A DNA stretch of 64,000 nucleotides from Leptobrachium leishanense (GCA_009667805.1 CM019069.1:53634422-53698421); one strand, 5' to 3'. Shown: positions 15,401 to 30,400, counted from the stretch's first letter. Notes: a model not told the origin generated them from the sequence alone. Made by a program: numbers and translations.

Positions 15401-18400
15401 CCAACGATATGACTTCCACCATCGCTTATTGGCTTCTTCCATGCTATTGTGCAAGATGACTTGGACACTGCCAGTGCTTTCAGATCTATAACTGGCCCAG
15501 GTTTTTCTAAAACAACAAGCACAGTATGCAATTTTTTTTCAGTATTGCTCAAATGCCGAAAGGCTAGTAAAGGTTTAAAAGTAACATTAGGAAGCATTAT
15601 TTTACTGAGAGGGTGGTGGATACATGGAACAGTCTTCCAGTAGAAGTGGTAGAGGCCAAAACAGTAATTGAATTTAAGCAAGCATGGGATAGGCATAAGG
15701 CTATCCTAAACAAAAGATAAATCCAGGTAAAGTATCCATGTAATTGGGCAGACTAGATGGGCCGAAAGGTTCTTAGCTGCCGACATTTTTCTATGTTTCT
15801 ATGTTTCTATATCAGATAAGGCCAACAAAATATTAGTGAGTGTAAAAGTTTTTTTTAAAACAAATTAATACTTCTGGATGTTCTATAACATTGGAATATG
15901 TTCTAGAAAGGCTGTAAAATGTCCAATCATAAATAACTGTTTCTCTACAACAGAGCTGGACAGGCTATTATATACTGGCTTAAGGAATCCAACTTATCTC
16001 TTGATCGGGTTGGTAAATGGTGCCTTGATGAATGACCACTTGTGCTTTATTTTGTCATCATATGTTTTTACTTTTGAGTTCTAGCTGGACTTAAATTAAA
16101 GACTTTATACATTTTTCATAAACAAAAAACTCTTTCTTACCAGATGCTTTAACGACATCTTGAGTTTCGCATGGTTCACCAATTCCATATTCGTTTTCAG
16201 CCAACACTCTGAACAAGTATGATTTGCCTTCCTCTAGATTAGATATTCTAAATGATGTTTTAGGACAATCAGTGGAGACGGTTGACCAGGCCTTCCTGTC
16301 AGCATCGCGCTTCTCCACAATGTAACTCTTCACTGGACTGCCGCCATCAATGATAGGAGGATCCCATGAAATCATTGCTGAGTCCTTTGATGTTTCCTTA
16401 ATAACCAGGTTCACTGGAGGTCCAGGGGTATCTGAATCAAATAGAATAATTTGTTAAATAAACATATCTCTTCATGCTGATGTTAAGATATTCACTTATT
16501 TTCCCACCACATGTGCTCATTGTCTCTCACAAATATTTAGATATCAAAGAGAAGTACACACATTTTGAAAAATGTTAATGACTAGGATGAGCAGCTTGAA
16601 AATTTGCTCCAGAAGTTCAAAATTCAGTAGTAAGGAAATTAAAACTTAAAAGTGGTGATGTGGATTAGAAAATAATGGTCTTTCATGACTCCTATGAACA
16701 TCTTACTAATGCATTGATTATGTAAGGGTCATAATACTCACCAAGAACTTTGACAACTATAGTGTATGTTTTTATGCCAGTGCTGTTTTCCAATGTTAAG
16801 ATGTACTTTCCGGCATCATACTTGTTGACGTTTTCACAGCGTACGAAGGTGTCATGCTCAGTTGTCTTAATATCAAGACCTAATCTTTCCTTGATATTTG
16901 CATTCAGTTTAGACCAGGATATCTTTGGAGCTGGACGGCCTCTCACTGGCACATAAATTCTCATTGTAACACCAGCACGTAGTACAAGACCTTTCCTTAA
17001 ATCAGCATCCAGTTCTCCTTCTGGGGCAACTGTAGTTGAAAATGAAAGAGATTTGAGCATACACATTATATAAATCATGGCAGTGCCAGCTGTATTCATA
17101 CTGTGCAGTCTGGGATCGAGCTTGAAACCCTAACATAGACAGGATATTCTACATGGTACATCAGGTAGAAAACAAATCTGTGGATGTATGAAAAGAGAAA
17201 ACGCAGAAACTGGGGCATATGGAAAATATGCTGAAAAGGGGATAAACACTGTGGAAAGTTGCACAAACATGCCCTGGGGGATGGGTAATGGGTTTAGAAG
17301 AGATGGAAAAGGGCATGATGAGAATGAAGATAGAGAGGGAAAGAGATTCTGTGATTGGGGAAAGGTGTGTGGTACTTGTTCTTGTTCTAGATACCTTTCT
17401 CCACCTTGCTTTATCTTTTATTTTAATTAAAACTAAGTACTTACTTAGAATGTCTTTAGCCATGTGCTTATCGGGAACTTCGCTAGGATCACTGTATCCA
17501 ACTTTATTCACAGCTGAAACACGGAACTGATATTCTGTTTGGTCCATGAGTCCAGTTACAATGTAGGTGGTATTTTGTAGATTCTTTGGCAGATTGCATC
17601 TGACCCAGTTATCTGTGTCAGCTCTTTTAACTTCAACCACATAGCCGATAATAGGGCTTCCACCATCATAGGCTGGTTTACTCCAAGAGAGACTTATACT
17701 GTTTCGAGTTGTGTCAATTACTTTAGGGAAAGCAGGAGGTCCAGGTGGATCTATTGGAAGAATGCAATAGAAAAGCAATAAAGTTAAACATATGAAGGTT
17801 TACTTATAATATAAGAAAAGGTTTCATTTCAGAAACATAATTGGTATTTCCACTTACATTGTGGATCCATGGCATATACTGCCTTGGATGAATCACTAGG
17901 CTTGCCCAGTCCAGCTTTGTTCATGGCAATTACTCTGTATTCATACTCGGTACCTTCCTGAAGTCCAGTTGCTTTCACAGTTCTGTCAATTGCAGGCTTT
18001 CTGTTTACCTTTGACCAGGTAAAAGCCTTGGTATCACGCTTTTCAAGTAAATATCCAGTAATTGGAGACCCACCATCATCAGCTGGGCTCTTCCAGCTTA
18101 CAGTCATGTGATCCTTTGTAACATTGCTTATGATTGGTGGGTCACATTTGCCTGGCACATCTGTGAACAGAGTTATGAAACGTAAACATTGTTTTATACC
18201 TTATCTTATAAAATATGATATAAGTTAAATTATTTCCATCATATTTCTTACCATAAGGATTCTTGGCTATCACAGATTCTGTTAGAATAGGATCACCAAC
18301 TCCATATTTGTTTTCAGCAGCAATACGGAACTGATATTCATGTCCTTCAATCAGTTTTTCCACACTGCAGCTTGTGGTCTGTACATTTGCTGTGACTTGC

Positions 18401-21400
18401 GCCCAGTTAGGTCTGCTTGTTTCACGTTTGTCAATAACGTAATTGGTAATCTCAGAACCGCCATCTTCCAATGGAGGATCCCAGCTTAGCATGGCACGAT
18501 CAGTGTATATGTGATTTATCTTCACTGAAGCAGGAGGTCCAGGTTTGTCTGAAATTAAAATAAAACACATGTTTTACCTGTATCGATGATAATTCTTGGA
18601 AACCTACATTGAATCACACCATATTAATTGACTTACCCAGTACTTTCAGCTTGATTGCTGCTGATTTTGAGCCACTTGCATTTTCAGCAATGATAGTATA
18701 TTCTCCTGATTCTTTACGGTTAACAGAGAACAACTCCAACAAACAAAGGTTCCTCTTGGTTGTAATTTTGAGGCCATCAGCTGGTTTTACATCTTCTGTT
18801 CCTTTCTTCCAAGCGATTGTTGGCATTGGTTTACCAAATACCTGAGCATCCAGACAGACATTTGCTCCAGCTTTGACTGTGATCAAGGATTTCATCTGAA
18901 TACTTAGATCAATCTTTGGTGGAACTGTGAGTAAAAACAATAAATTAGTGAAACAATGTAATATGTGATTTATGAAGTACACACTCATATGCTTAAAACG
19001 CAGTACTGTAAACCTCTAGATATATCGTACTTTTTCCTAAATTCTCACACCATATAAAATAATTTCACCAGATACTTTTGATTCTAACCTGATGAGATAC
19101 GTTTCCCAGTGATTTTTCTTACTTTTATTTTTTATTTTATTGCGATTGACTCCGAAAACTACTGTATTAATAATTTAAGGCTGAAAAGCAATATATATGT
19201 ATATATATATATATATATGTTGCTCTTACCATTTTCTGCTTGAACTGTGATGGGGTCAGAAGGTTCAGAAGGTCGGCTGACATTGATTGCTGTTTTTGCA
19301 GTTGCTCTGAACTGATACTTTTCACCTTCCTCTAGATCAGTGACAGTATACTCCTCAGTTGGAATTTGAGATGCAGAGGTGTTACATTTTACCCACTTCT
19401 CTCCTGGCAACTTGCAGGCTTCAACAATGTATCCCAAAATCTTACTTCCTCCATCGTGTTTTGGTCGAGTCCATACAAGTGACACGGTGCTTCTGGTAGC
19501 ATCAATGACTTCAGGTTTACCAGGAGGATCTGTAATTGTAGATTTTATAGTATAAAATATGTGCAAAAGGACTTTTCTGTGATTCATGTTATTTTGTTTT
19601 CTGTATCATACATACCAACTGGTGTTCGTGCTGTGACATATTCAGTGGGCTTGCTAGGCTTGCTGGCTCCAGCACGGTTTAGAGCAGAAATTCTAAATGT
19701 GTACTCTAGTCCTTCAACCATACCGATGCAGGGATATTCTGTTGAACGCACAGCTGTATCATTGGCTTTCACCCAGAGCAAACTGTTCCTTTCCTTACGT
19801 TCAATTATGTAACCAGAAATGGGGCTTCCACCATCACTGTCAGGTCTGTCCCATGCGACAAATATGCAATCTTTGTTGACTTTGGTTACACGAGCATTCC
19901 TTGGTTCACTAGGAACATCTGTAAATTATAAACCAGTGTTTAGATTACCTTCTACTTCACTAGATAAGAGTGTGAAAAGATGATCATCCGAATATTGCTT
20001 ACCGAAGGGGAATTTGGGAATCATTCTAGCTGATGTGATGGGTTCTGAAACTCCAAACCGATTTTCTGCACGTACACGGAATATGTATTCTTGTCCCGCC
20101 ACTAATTTTCCTACACGGCAACTGGTTTTGGTAACTGATGCGGCTGTAATCCAGTCACCTCTGCTGATGTCACACTTTTCAACAATATAATTTGTTATGT
20201 TGCTGCCACCATCCTCAAGAGGCAAGTGCCATGAGAGTGTGCAGGCATCAGAATCAATTTCACTGATCTCAAATAGAGGTTCTGGTGGGCCAGGGATATC
20301 TGTCGATTTCAAATAAGGGGACAGTTAGTGACTGAATAAAAAAAGGAAAAAAAGCAATTTGGTTCCCTTCACTGGAGACACAATTGACATATTTGCTTTA
20401 TACATACCCATAACCACAACACGGACTCTCTGTGTGGCAATTCCTGAACTGTTTTCTGCGGTAACAGAGTAGAAGCTGCTGTCCTTCCTTGTTACATCTT
20501 TGATGAGAAGAACTGTTGAGTTTGGTGATTTATGGACAGTCAAACGACCTGAAGGCACAACATCATCTGATCCCTTTAGCCATTTGGAGACTGGGATAGG
20601 TTTACCATAGACATGTGCTTCAACTCTAAGCTTCTGTCCAGCTTTGATGCTAATATTTTCAGGTAACAGGATCTTTGGTGGCACTGTAAAACAGTAAGTA
20701 TAATAGTAAGAGATTTGTGACATTTATGCTATGTTGTCTACATTGACACCAAAGATTAACCATACACAGCCATAATTTTACTTACTGAGTTGTTCTTTAA
20801 TTTCAAATATGCCTTCGGCCTCTCTTGGTAAACTCACTCCCACAGCATTTCTTGCTGCTACTCTGAATTTGTATTTTGTGCCTTCTTTCAGCCCAACAAC
20901 TACAATGTTAAGATCTTTCACAACAGAATACTGGTTCCAGCTATTCTCTGGTTGTCCGTCTGCCTGGAAGCTAATTATGTAACCGTCAATCTTAGATCCA
21001 CCATCACGCAGTGGTGGCAGCCATGCCAGGGTGGCACTGTTCTTTGTAATTTCTGTGACATCAAGCTTTTTAGGTGGGTCTGGTTCACCTTAAAAAAAAG
21101 GAAAATAAAGAAATATTAGAGATATACAATTTTAAGTTTCCAGTTTATTGGTCAATAGCTTTAATGCCTTCACATACTTTTCATCCAACTAGTAGTTAAA
21201 AGTATTGATCAAAATAAGTAAGAGATTTTAAAGCAATGTTGAATCAAAATTATACTAAAACCGGGGCTAAAAAATAATTTTAAGAATCAAAACTATTTTG
21301 AAGCAGGACATCTGTACCAATGCTTACATACTACTAAACACGTAAAATCCTCTACATATCAGGCTTTTATAAGATTTAAATATTCGCATTAAAACGCTTG

Positions 21401-24400
21401 CGCAACGCATGAATCTGTGCGCCAAGCGTTCAACGTTAACGCACCTAAATCAATGCTGGTATTACAATCCTCGTGCATTTTTTCATCCGTCGAGCAATAA
21501 CGTGCGTAAAAAGTGCAGAAATCAGTGTGCGGACTGTTTTTTCACGAGATTCAGCCAATCAGAATTAAGAATCACAATTATCTCACTTTAAGTTTTTGTG
21601 CCTGGCAAAGTCAATCTGAGTATATATGCTGCAGCAATAATAAATGCACACACAACTTCTCCATTTTGTTGGATTGGTATGTGTAGAATGTGTAATTATA
21701 CTTTGCTGCGTATTTTTTTTTGGGCTTGGGTATTTGGTTTCGGCCAGGTTGATAGAATTTGCCATTAACACCAGCTTTTAGCTAAAATTATGCGCGCAAA
21801 GGCTGTGCGTTAAAAACTGCGCATAGAATGTAATACCATCCGCGTACCAATGCACAAACGCATTTGCGCTCACAATGTTAAGTATAGGACGCGCAAAGTA
21901 CAGGACGCTCGCAAAGGGTTCGCGCAGGTTCATCCACGTTAGACGAGTGCGCTCGTTTGTTGCGCTGAGATTGTAATATGACATTCAGCGCAAAGGGTTT
22001 TACCCCTCGCGTTAACGCGTTTTTGTGCAGGCGCTGACGTTTGCGTGAAGATTGTAATAGGGCCCTAGGAGTATAGATTCTATATAGTGATATTCTATAT
22101 AATTTTGTGCAAAACTAAGTTTTCCTAAGAACTATAAATGTTTTAAAATTTAGGACTAATTAAATTACTTACTGGGGAGTGTTTTTAAAAATATTTTCTT
22201 GCTTTGATTCCTATAGGTCAAGTGGTGCTTAAGTGCTGATCTAAGGGAGTGTGCATTTATTAACTGAAAACTACATTTATAAATAAACAGAACTTCACTT
22301 TCTACTGTTAGCTCTCATGTTGTAAATAAAATAATGAATACAAAATACGTACTTAATGGATCTGTGGCAAGTACACCTTTAGGTATATCTTTGGGAACAC
22401 CTGACCCATATTCATTTACTGCTGTAACTCTGAAATAGTATTCAGTTCCAGGCACAAGGTTAGCAACTTTGAAACTTGTTTTCTTCCAGTCCGCAACTAC
22501 TGGTGCCCACGTCTTTCTGTCTACTTCCCGTTTCTCCAAGATATAGTGAGTTACAGGACTTCCACCATCATTTTCTGGAGGAACCCATGAAAGCTGGCAT
22601 GACATTTTTGTTACATCGGTTGCAGTGAAATCAGCAACAGGTCCAGGTGTATCTAGGAAAAAAAGTGTCATTTAGACCTCAAAAGCTACACATTTGGTTA
22701 TAATATTGCTTAGTACAAAAACAAAATCCACTTACCAAGCACCCTGACATTGACAAAAATGGCTTTTTCTCCAGCAGCATTGACAAGAGCTAAAGAATAT
22801 TTGCCAGAGTCATCACGTGTGGAGTTAGGAATAACAAGGAAAGCCATTGTGTCAAGTATATCAACCTGTCCTTTCCTGACAACATTATCAATGCCCATTC
22901 TCCTCCATGTTACTTTGGGTGCAGGTCTTCCCCTGACCACTGCAAACAGTCGAATTGGACAGCCTGCTCTTACAGTGACAAGTTTTCTCATGCTTGCATC
23001 CAAGTCAATTTCTGGAGGTTCTGTGAGCAATCAAACATAAATCATTAGAAAACTGTGACAATAATTTTCGAGATGAGCAGATTTTATTAATTTTCAATAA
23101 CTTAAAGTTACCAAGTATTTCTTTTGGAGTAACAGCTTCCTTAAGTTCAGCTGGTCGCCCAACACCAACTTGGTTTTGTGCGGATACTCTGAATTCATAC
23201 TCTTCTTTGTCACTGAGGCTGGTAACAGTGAACTGTGTATGGATAAGCTGAGCAGCAGCATTGCATCTCTTCCACCCTTCTTCTGGGTCCTTCCTTTCAA
23301 GTTTAGGTCTCATTTCCACTATATATCCAATAATTGGAGCACCACCATCATAAACAGGCTTTCCCCATCCCAGTGTAATGGAAGTCTTTGTACTATCAGC
23401 GACCTTGAAGTTTGTTGGAGGACCAGGGGGTTCTAAAAGAAAATGAACATAGTATTAATTTTAAAGTATATAAAAAATTCCTACAGAAAACAAAGCATAT
23501 GGTTAGTGACTGGAAAGGAACTGATAATTACCTATTGGGTCTTTGGCCAGCACTGGTCTTGATGGGCCACTTGGATCTCCAAGTCCAATTTCATTTTCTG
23601 CTTTGACACGGAACTGGTACTCATGTCCTGGTATGAGATTTGTAACTTTCAGCCGCCTTTCAGAGATTGCAGTCTTCGTTGCCGCCACCCATCTCAAAGA
23701 TCTTTTCTCCTTCTTCTCTAGAATATATCCGGTTACAGATTTTCCACCGTCATATTCCGGAGGATTCCAGACTACAGTCATTTCTTCCTTGCTGACTTTG
23801 GTGACTTCAGGAGGATCTGGTGGACCAGGTCTGTTGTAACGTGTTTTGGCAACAATTGGTTTTGTTTCTGTAGGTGGGCCGGTGCCCATCTTATTCTCTG
23901 CACGGACTCGGAAAATGTATTCATTTCCTTCAATAAGCCGTGTTACGAGTGCATGATTTAAAATCACAGAGGATGAATAAGTAGACCATACCATACGCTT
24001 GCTTTCGCATTTCTCCAAGATATAGTTTTGAATCTCACAACCACCATCATCTTCTGGAGGATCCCAACTGAGGGTACATCTGTCACTTGATATATCAGAG
24101 ATTTTCATATTTCTTACTGCACCAGGCACATCAAGAACATTGACAGACGCATGTGCTGTGAAGCTTCCTGCTGTGTTAGTGGCAGTAACAGTATATTTTC
24201 CACTGTCAGATCGTTTTGACTTCTCAAGACAGAATTTTGAATAATCTGTGCCATTTTCAACTTTAAGTCTTGGCGATTTTGTAATGTCTGTTTCAACTTT
24301 GTCTTTAGACCAAGTTACTTCTGGTTGAGGTTTACCTCTTACACCAGCTTCAATTCTAATTGTATCGCCAGCTTTTACGACTAGTGTTCCAATTAACTTC

Positions 24401-27400
24401 AGATCAAGGACAGGTTTCACGAGTTCTTCTTTGACTAAAACTTCAGCTGTTTTCACCCAATTGCTCTCCCCTCCTTCATTCTTAGTCTGCACTCTGAATT
24501 GATAGAACTGATTTTCATGGCACTTCTCGATCAGATAATTGGTTTCTTTGATACTGCCCTTGTGTACTCTTTCCCATTCATCAGAATCTTTAAGTTTTCT
24601 CTCAACATGATATGTCAGATTAGGACTTCCGCCATCATAATCTGGTCGCCTCCATTTTAGGTAAACAAAAGATTTTCCAACTTCAGCAATATGAAGGTTT
24701 TCAGGCTCTCCTGGCTTATCAATTGGATTGATTGCAAGGATTGGTGTTTTTGTTTCAACAACAGGGCCTGGGCCAACCTTGTTCTCTGCACATACTCTGA
24801 AGAAATACTCATGGTTTTCTATGAGGGAAGCTTTTATCAAACGTTTGGTGAGATCTGAAGATATGACATACCATCCTCTTTGGTTTGGCTCACGGTATTC
24901 CACAATGTAGTTTGTGATTTCAGAACCTCCATTGTCTTGTGGATTTTCCCAACTTACCACACATGAATCTTTAGTGACATAACTTAGCTTAAGGTTCTGG
25001 CATGGTCCAGGCCTGTCAAGGACATTAACAACAACTGCTCCCTGAGCCTGTCCACTATTGTTCTTTGCTACAATTGTATATTTACCATGATCAGCTCTTG
25101 TTGCTGATTTGATTTGGAGTTCAACATGTGGGAAATCTTGCGTAAGTTCGGTTCTGTTATCTTTAAATACAGCTTTTCCATCTTTGGACCATGTTATATC
25201 TGGGTCTGGTCTGCCTTTAACACGAGCAGATATATGAATTGTTTGTCCTACTCTTACTGTTAGTAAGTCACGGCAGGTCACATCGAGATCAACCTCTGGT
25301 GGGTGCAGGATATCCTTTGCAAGAACGGACTCTGGCAATTCCCTTGGTTCTCCTTCTCCGACTATATTTGCAGCCTTAATGCGGAATCTGTATTCATTTC
25401 CTTCAATAAGTCCCGGAACTCTGAATGCACATTGCCTAATGAGATCATCTTTGTTAATCCTGTCCCATTTAGCTGTTCCTGATTTCTGGCATTCCACAAC
25501 GTATCCTAATATGGGGCTGCCTCCATCTCTAGTGGGCTTGGTCCACACCAGATCAGCTGTCTCTCTACTCTTATCTTTAAGTTTGGGATTAATTGGTGGG
25601 CCTGGTGGTGAAATTGGTCGAGAAGCTTTTATTGGATCAGAAACTGGAGATGGTTTACTTTGTCCAGCTATATTCTCAGCAAAAACTCTAAACTCATAGG
25701 TGTTTCCCTCGTAGAGACCTGTAGCTCTGTATTTCAAGTCAAGCACTGGTGTCTTGTTGACTCTAACCCATTTACCAGATATCTCTCTTCTTTCAACAAT
25801 GTAACCACTGATTGGACTGCCACCGTCAGACTTAGGCATTGTCCAAGAAACTGTAGCAGCGTTTTCAGTAATGTCATAAGCCACTGGCTTTCCAGGTGGT
25901 GATGGGGGATCGAACATATGTTTAGCAACAGTCGGCTGGGATTCTAGAGGATTACCAATGCCCATCTTATTCTCTGCTCTCACACGGAAGGTATATTCAA
26001 AACCTTTCTGAAGTCTTGGTACTTTAGCCTTCGTCTGAGTGCTTCCTGTGCTGACTATACTCCAAGTTAGTTTTTTGCCTTCACATTTTTCTACAACATA
26101 ATTAATCACAGGGCTTCCACCATCATCCTTTGGAGGTCTCCAAGCGATAACCATGTGATCTGGTGTAATTTCAAGGATATTTAATGGACCTGTTGGTGGC
26201 CCGGGAACATCCAAAACTGTTAGGTGAAGTGCTACAGTTTTGCTTCCGGCTATGTTTGAAACAGTTAACAAATATTCGCCTGTATCTTTTCTTGTGCATT
26301 CCTTGAGAGTAAGCACAGTTGAGAAACTATCAGTGTCTATTGTGTAGTTGCCTTCTGATTTTATCTCTGTACTGTCAGTTACCCATTTTGCAGTTGGAAC
26401 AGGGATGCCTCTCATGATAGCAGGAAGCCTTACAGTTGTTCCTGCTTTGACTACAAGACCTTCTATTAACTTAACATCAACTTCTATACTTGGTGGTGCT
26501 GAAAAGAAATAAAGAAGATACAAATTACTACAAAAGCAGAGATACATTATTAGGATTGATATATTATTAAAAAGTTTATAAATTATTACCTAGTTTTTCT
26601 TGGCACTCTATTGGTATGGTTGTGTCTGGACGACCGATTCCAGCAATATTTTGTGCCCTCACACGGAACTTGTAGATTTTTCCATGTTTTAGACCAGTAA
26701 CGAGACATTCTGGTATGGAAACAGTCTTGAAATTAGTCCAGTCCTCTGTACCTTCTTCTTGATAGTCAACGATAAATCCAGTGATCTCTGAACCACCATC
26801 ACGGTCAGGGAAGTTCCAGGCAAGTGATACCTCAGTCTTATCCAAGTCCACGTGGTGAAGATTCTTTGGCGGTCCAGGAGGAACTAAAAAACAGATTTAA
26901 AAAAAACATGTAGTGATTGTTAAATAGTGACTCAAATTGAGCAGAGCTACATTTTTTTAAATAAAGTAACTTACAAATTGGATCAATAGCTTTAATTGGC
27001 TTTGGTGTTTCAATATAAGAACTGCGGCCATATTGATTCTCTGCAGCAACACGGAATAAATATTGTGTTCCCTCCAGCAGATGTTTAGCCATAACACTGT
27101 GTTTCTTAGATGTAGTTGAGATTGGCACCCATCGAGGAGTTGCAACATCTCTCTTTTCAATCACGTAATTTGTAATAATAGAACCACCGTTATCCTCTGG
27201 CTCTTTCCATGTAAGGTAACATGAATCTTTTGTGATTTCGCTGACCTCTAAGTTTCTTGGTGGGCCAGGTTTATCTGAAATACAAAATTATATATTACAC
27301 ATTTAAAAATGGTAGTACTTTCAAACAGCTGAAAACAAAGAACATGAATATATGTATATATTTTTATGTCTTACCTAGTACAATAACTTTGACTGACACC

Positions 27401-30400
27401 GTTTTAGAGCCAGCTTCATTTTCTACAGTCAATGAGTAGATTCCTGCATCTTCTTTGGCACTGTTACGAATTTCCAGCTTGCTGCCAACAGGTGTGACAA
27501 CAATATCTGCCTTATTAGACACTTCTTTCTCATCTTTTTTCCAAGACACTTTTGGAACTGGTATTCCTTTGATCACTGCGCTGAGTTTTAGTGTAGCTCC
27601 AGCTTTAATTAGTTGCTCTCGTGCCATATTTGCATCTATAATAAGCTCTGGGGCTTCTGTTGTAAAAGAAAATTAAATACAACAAAATTATAATATACCA
27701 TTTTTATTGTTATTTGAAAAGAGATATATAAAGAGAGAGAGATATTTACCAAGTCTATCTTTCACTTGAACAGGGTCCCGAACATATGCAGGTTCTGATG
27801 CACCAGCAGAATTTACAGCCATTATTCTAAATTTGTATGTTTCACCATCTGTGAGACCAATTACTGTGTGTTTGGTATCAGGGCAACCATCAGCAGCATG
27901 ATTAGATTTTTTCCATTCTTCATCTCCAACCTTTTGGTATTCGATAAGGTAACCAATGATTTTGCCGCCTCCATCATGTCTTGGTGGGTGCCAAGAGAGG
28001 TTAACAGAATTCTTAGTTTTGTCAACTGCTTCAGGGTTGACTGGTGGACTTGGTTTAGCTGTAAACAGAATTTAAACAACATGAAAATCCAATATTAGAA
28101 CAGCTGCTTTGATATACATTATGCTGGATGCTAAGGTAAATAACATACCTATTGGGTCAAGAGCAAATACAGGTTTCGAGGGTGGACTTGGATCCCCAAT
28201 GCCAATTTCATTTTCTGCAGATACTCTGAATTCATATTCACATCCTTCAAGTAGATCGGTCACTCTATATTGTGTATCTGGGTAAATTGGCTCTCTAGAC
28301 ACCTTAGCCCAGCGGTTCGACATTGTTTCCTTCTTTTCAACTATATAGGCAAATATGGGTTTGCCACCATCACGTGGTCTATTCCATGTGACCAGAGCTG
28401 AATTCTTTGTTACCGCCTTAATGATTGGCTGTTCAGGTGCTTCAGGAACTCCTATAAAATGAATTACATATCAATGTTAAAAGTATTTGCCAACTCCCAA
28501 TAAACATATGAGTAAGTTAAGCAATCAAAAGACTAGGTATACATACTGTAGCGATCTTTGGCTTTCACTTCATCAGACAAGAGTGGATCGCTGATGCCAT
28601 ACAAATTTTCTGCACATATGCGAATCCTATACTCTCTTCCTTCAATTAATTTAGGAACTTTGCACGTTGTTTTGTTAGTTGCTGATGTGACAGGCATCCA
28701 GAGGTCTCTGTTGGTGTCCTGTTTCTCAACAATGTAATTAGTGACTGCACTACCGCCGTCGTCAAGAGGTGGTTTCCAGGAAATAACCATATGATCTTTA
28801 TGCACTTCATCAAAAATTACAGGACCAACTGGTGGCTGAGGTCGATCTGTTAAGAAAAGCACAGTAAATACACTTTAAGAAAAAGGAAATGGAAGTGAAA
28901 ATATACTAGACTGCTGCATCTGCTCAATTAAACAATTTTATATTATTTGAAAGGCCCCCGCCATTTATGACTTTAGGTTGAACCACCAAATCATTCTGGG
29001 CTGACTTCTCAACTTTTTTTAAAATTATTTCTTCAGGGCGCGTGTGGGTGTCCTTACCAACAACAGTCACTTCACAGTTTCCTTTTCTTGTACCATTGCT
29101 GTTCTCAACAACTACACAGTATTTTCCAGAATCTTCTCTGACCGATTTCAATATTCCCAGGCACAGTGTGGTTGGGGTGGTCTGTATCTTTGTGCGATCG
29201 TCTTCTTTAACTCTTATGTCATCTTTCAACCAGGAGACTTTGGGTGCTGGTTTGCCTGTATATTTACCACTCATGGAAAATGCCTCTCCAACCCGTACAA
29301 TAAGTTTGTCTCTGAAGTCAAGGTCAATTGTAGGTGGAGCTGGTGGCAAGAGACAATAATATTATTAAATGGTACTCATTATGCTCGTGATAAAATGAAC
29401 GGGGCTATAAAATAAACTCACCCATTTCGTCCTTGCAAGTAATTGGTTTAGTGCAGAATGAAGGTTTCCCTTGGCCAACAATGTTGACTGCACTGACACG
29501 GTATTCATAAGTGTCACCTTCTTTTAATCCATCATTAATGTACTTTCTATCAAGTAATTTTTCCTTAGTAACTCTTGTGAATTTGTCTTTTCCAATAAGG
29601 CGGCTTTCAAGCACATACATTGTAATATCAGATCCTCCATTGTACTTTGGAGGCTTCCAGCTGACACTAATTGAGCCTTTGGTAACTGCTGTCACTTCAA
29701 GGTCTTCTGGACGCTCTGGTACAGCTGGGGGTAAAAAGAGGATTTGAATATATATAAGGAAAATGGAACATGGAATTTAATTTAGCACAATGTAGTAATT
29801 AAATTGATTTAAATAATATATGACACTCTAAGTTCTGCACCAGAAGTGATCATTTGTCTTTAAATAAATACAGTGAACATATTTTGTTTTCAATCACAAA
29901 CACAATGGTATTTACTTACAGATTGCTTCTCTAATAACAATCTCTTTTGTAGTTTCAACAAATGGGCCCATGCCAATAATATTTTCGGCTGCAATTCTGA
30001 AAAAGTATGCCACTCCTTCAATCAATCCTTGGACAGTGGCATTCTGTCTTGTCACTGTGTATGTCACTGGTGTCCATCCTCTGCGGTCAGCCTCACGTTT
30101 CTCAATGATATAATTAGTAATCGTTGAGCCACCATCATCTTCTGGTGAGAACCATGTCAGTTTGCAAGAGTCAGTTGTCAGATTTTCAGTCTGGAATGGC
30201 TGACTTATTGGCCCAGGAACATCTGCAGATAGAATGAGGCATTGATCAATAACGCCTGTGGGATTATCAAATGGAAGCATTTTTTGCGCACCTACTTCAG
30301 TTCTTTTCATACCTAATACATCAACGATAATAGTCTTCTTCCTTTCACCACCTGCATTCTTAGCGAGCAGGGTATACATGCCTTGATGATTCCTCTGGCA

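Larger units (their letters stand above)
1..23020 (-). repeat. ttn: C-zone 11-domain super-repeats C1-C6
   Basis: Pattern Ig-FF-Ig-FFF-Ig-FFF. C1 is 23020-17445 and C2 is 17029-12150, both spread over introns. C3 is about 12149-8901, C4 about 8900-5651, C5 about 5650-2408 and C6 2407-1 (cut by the window edge); these lie inside the giant exon. The period within the exon is 3.24-3.25 kb, about 1,083 codons, seen from the regular return of the Ig-to-FN3 junction V-L-D-x-P-G-P. In known titins this 11-domain unit matches the 43-nm spacing of myosin-binding protein C stripes. Confidence 0.93.

Noticed and set aside
17161..17778. Open frame of 205 codons on the minus strand that looks longer than one FN3
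   Set aside because: Only 17445-17750 is FN3. The rest is intron read-through beyond the GTAAGT donor with no titin resemblance.
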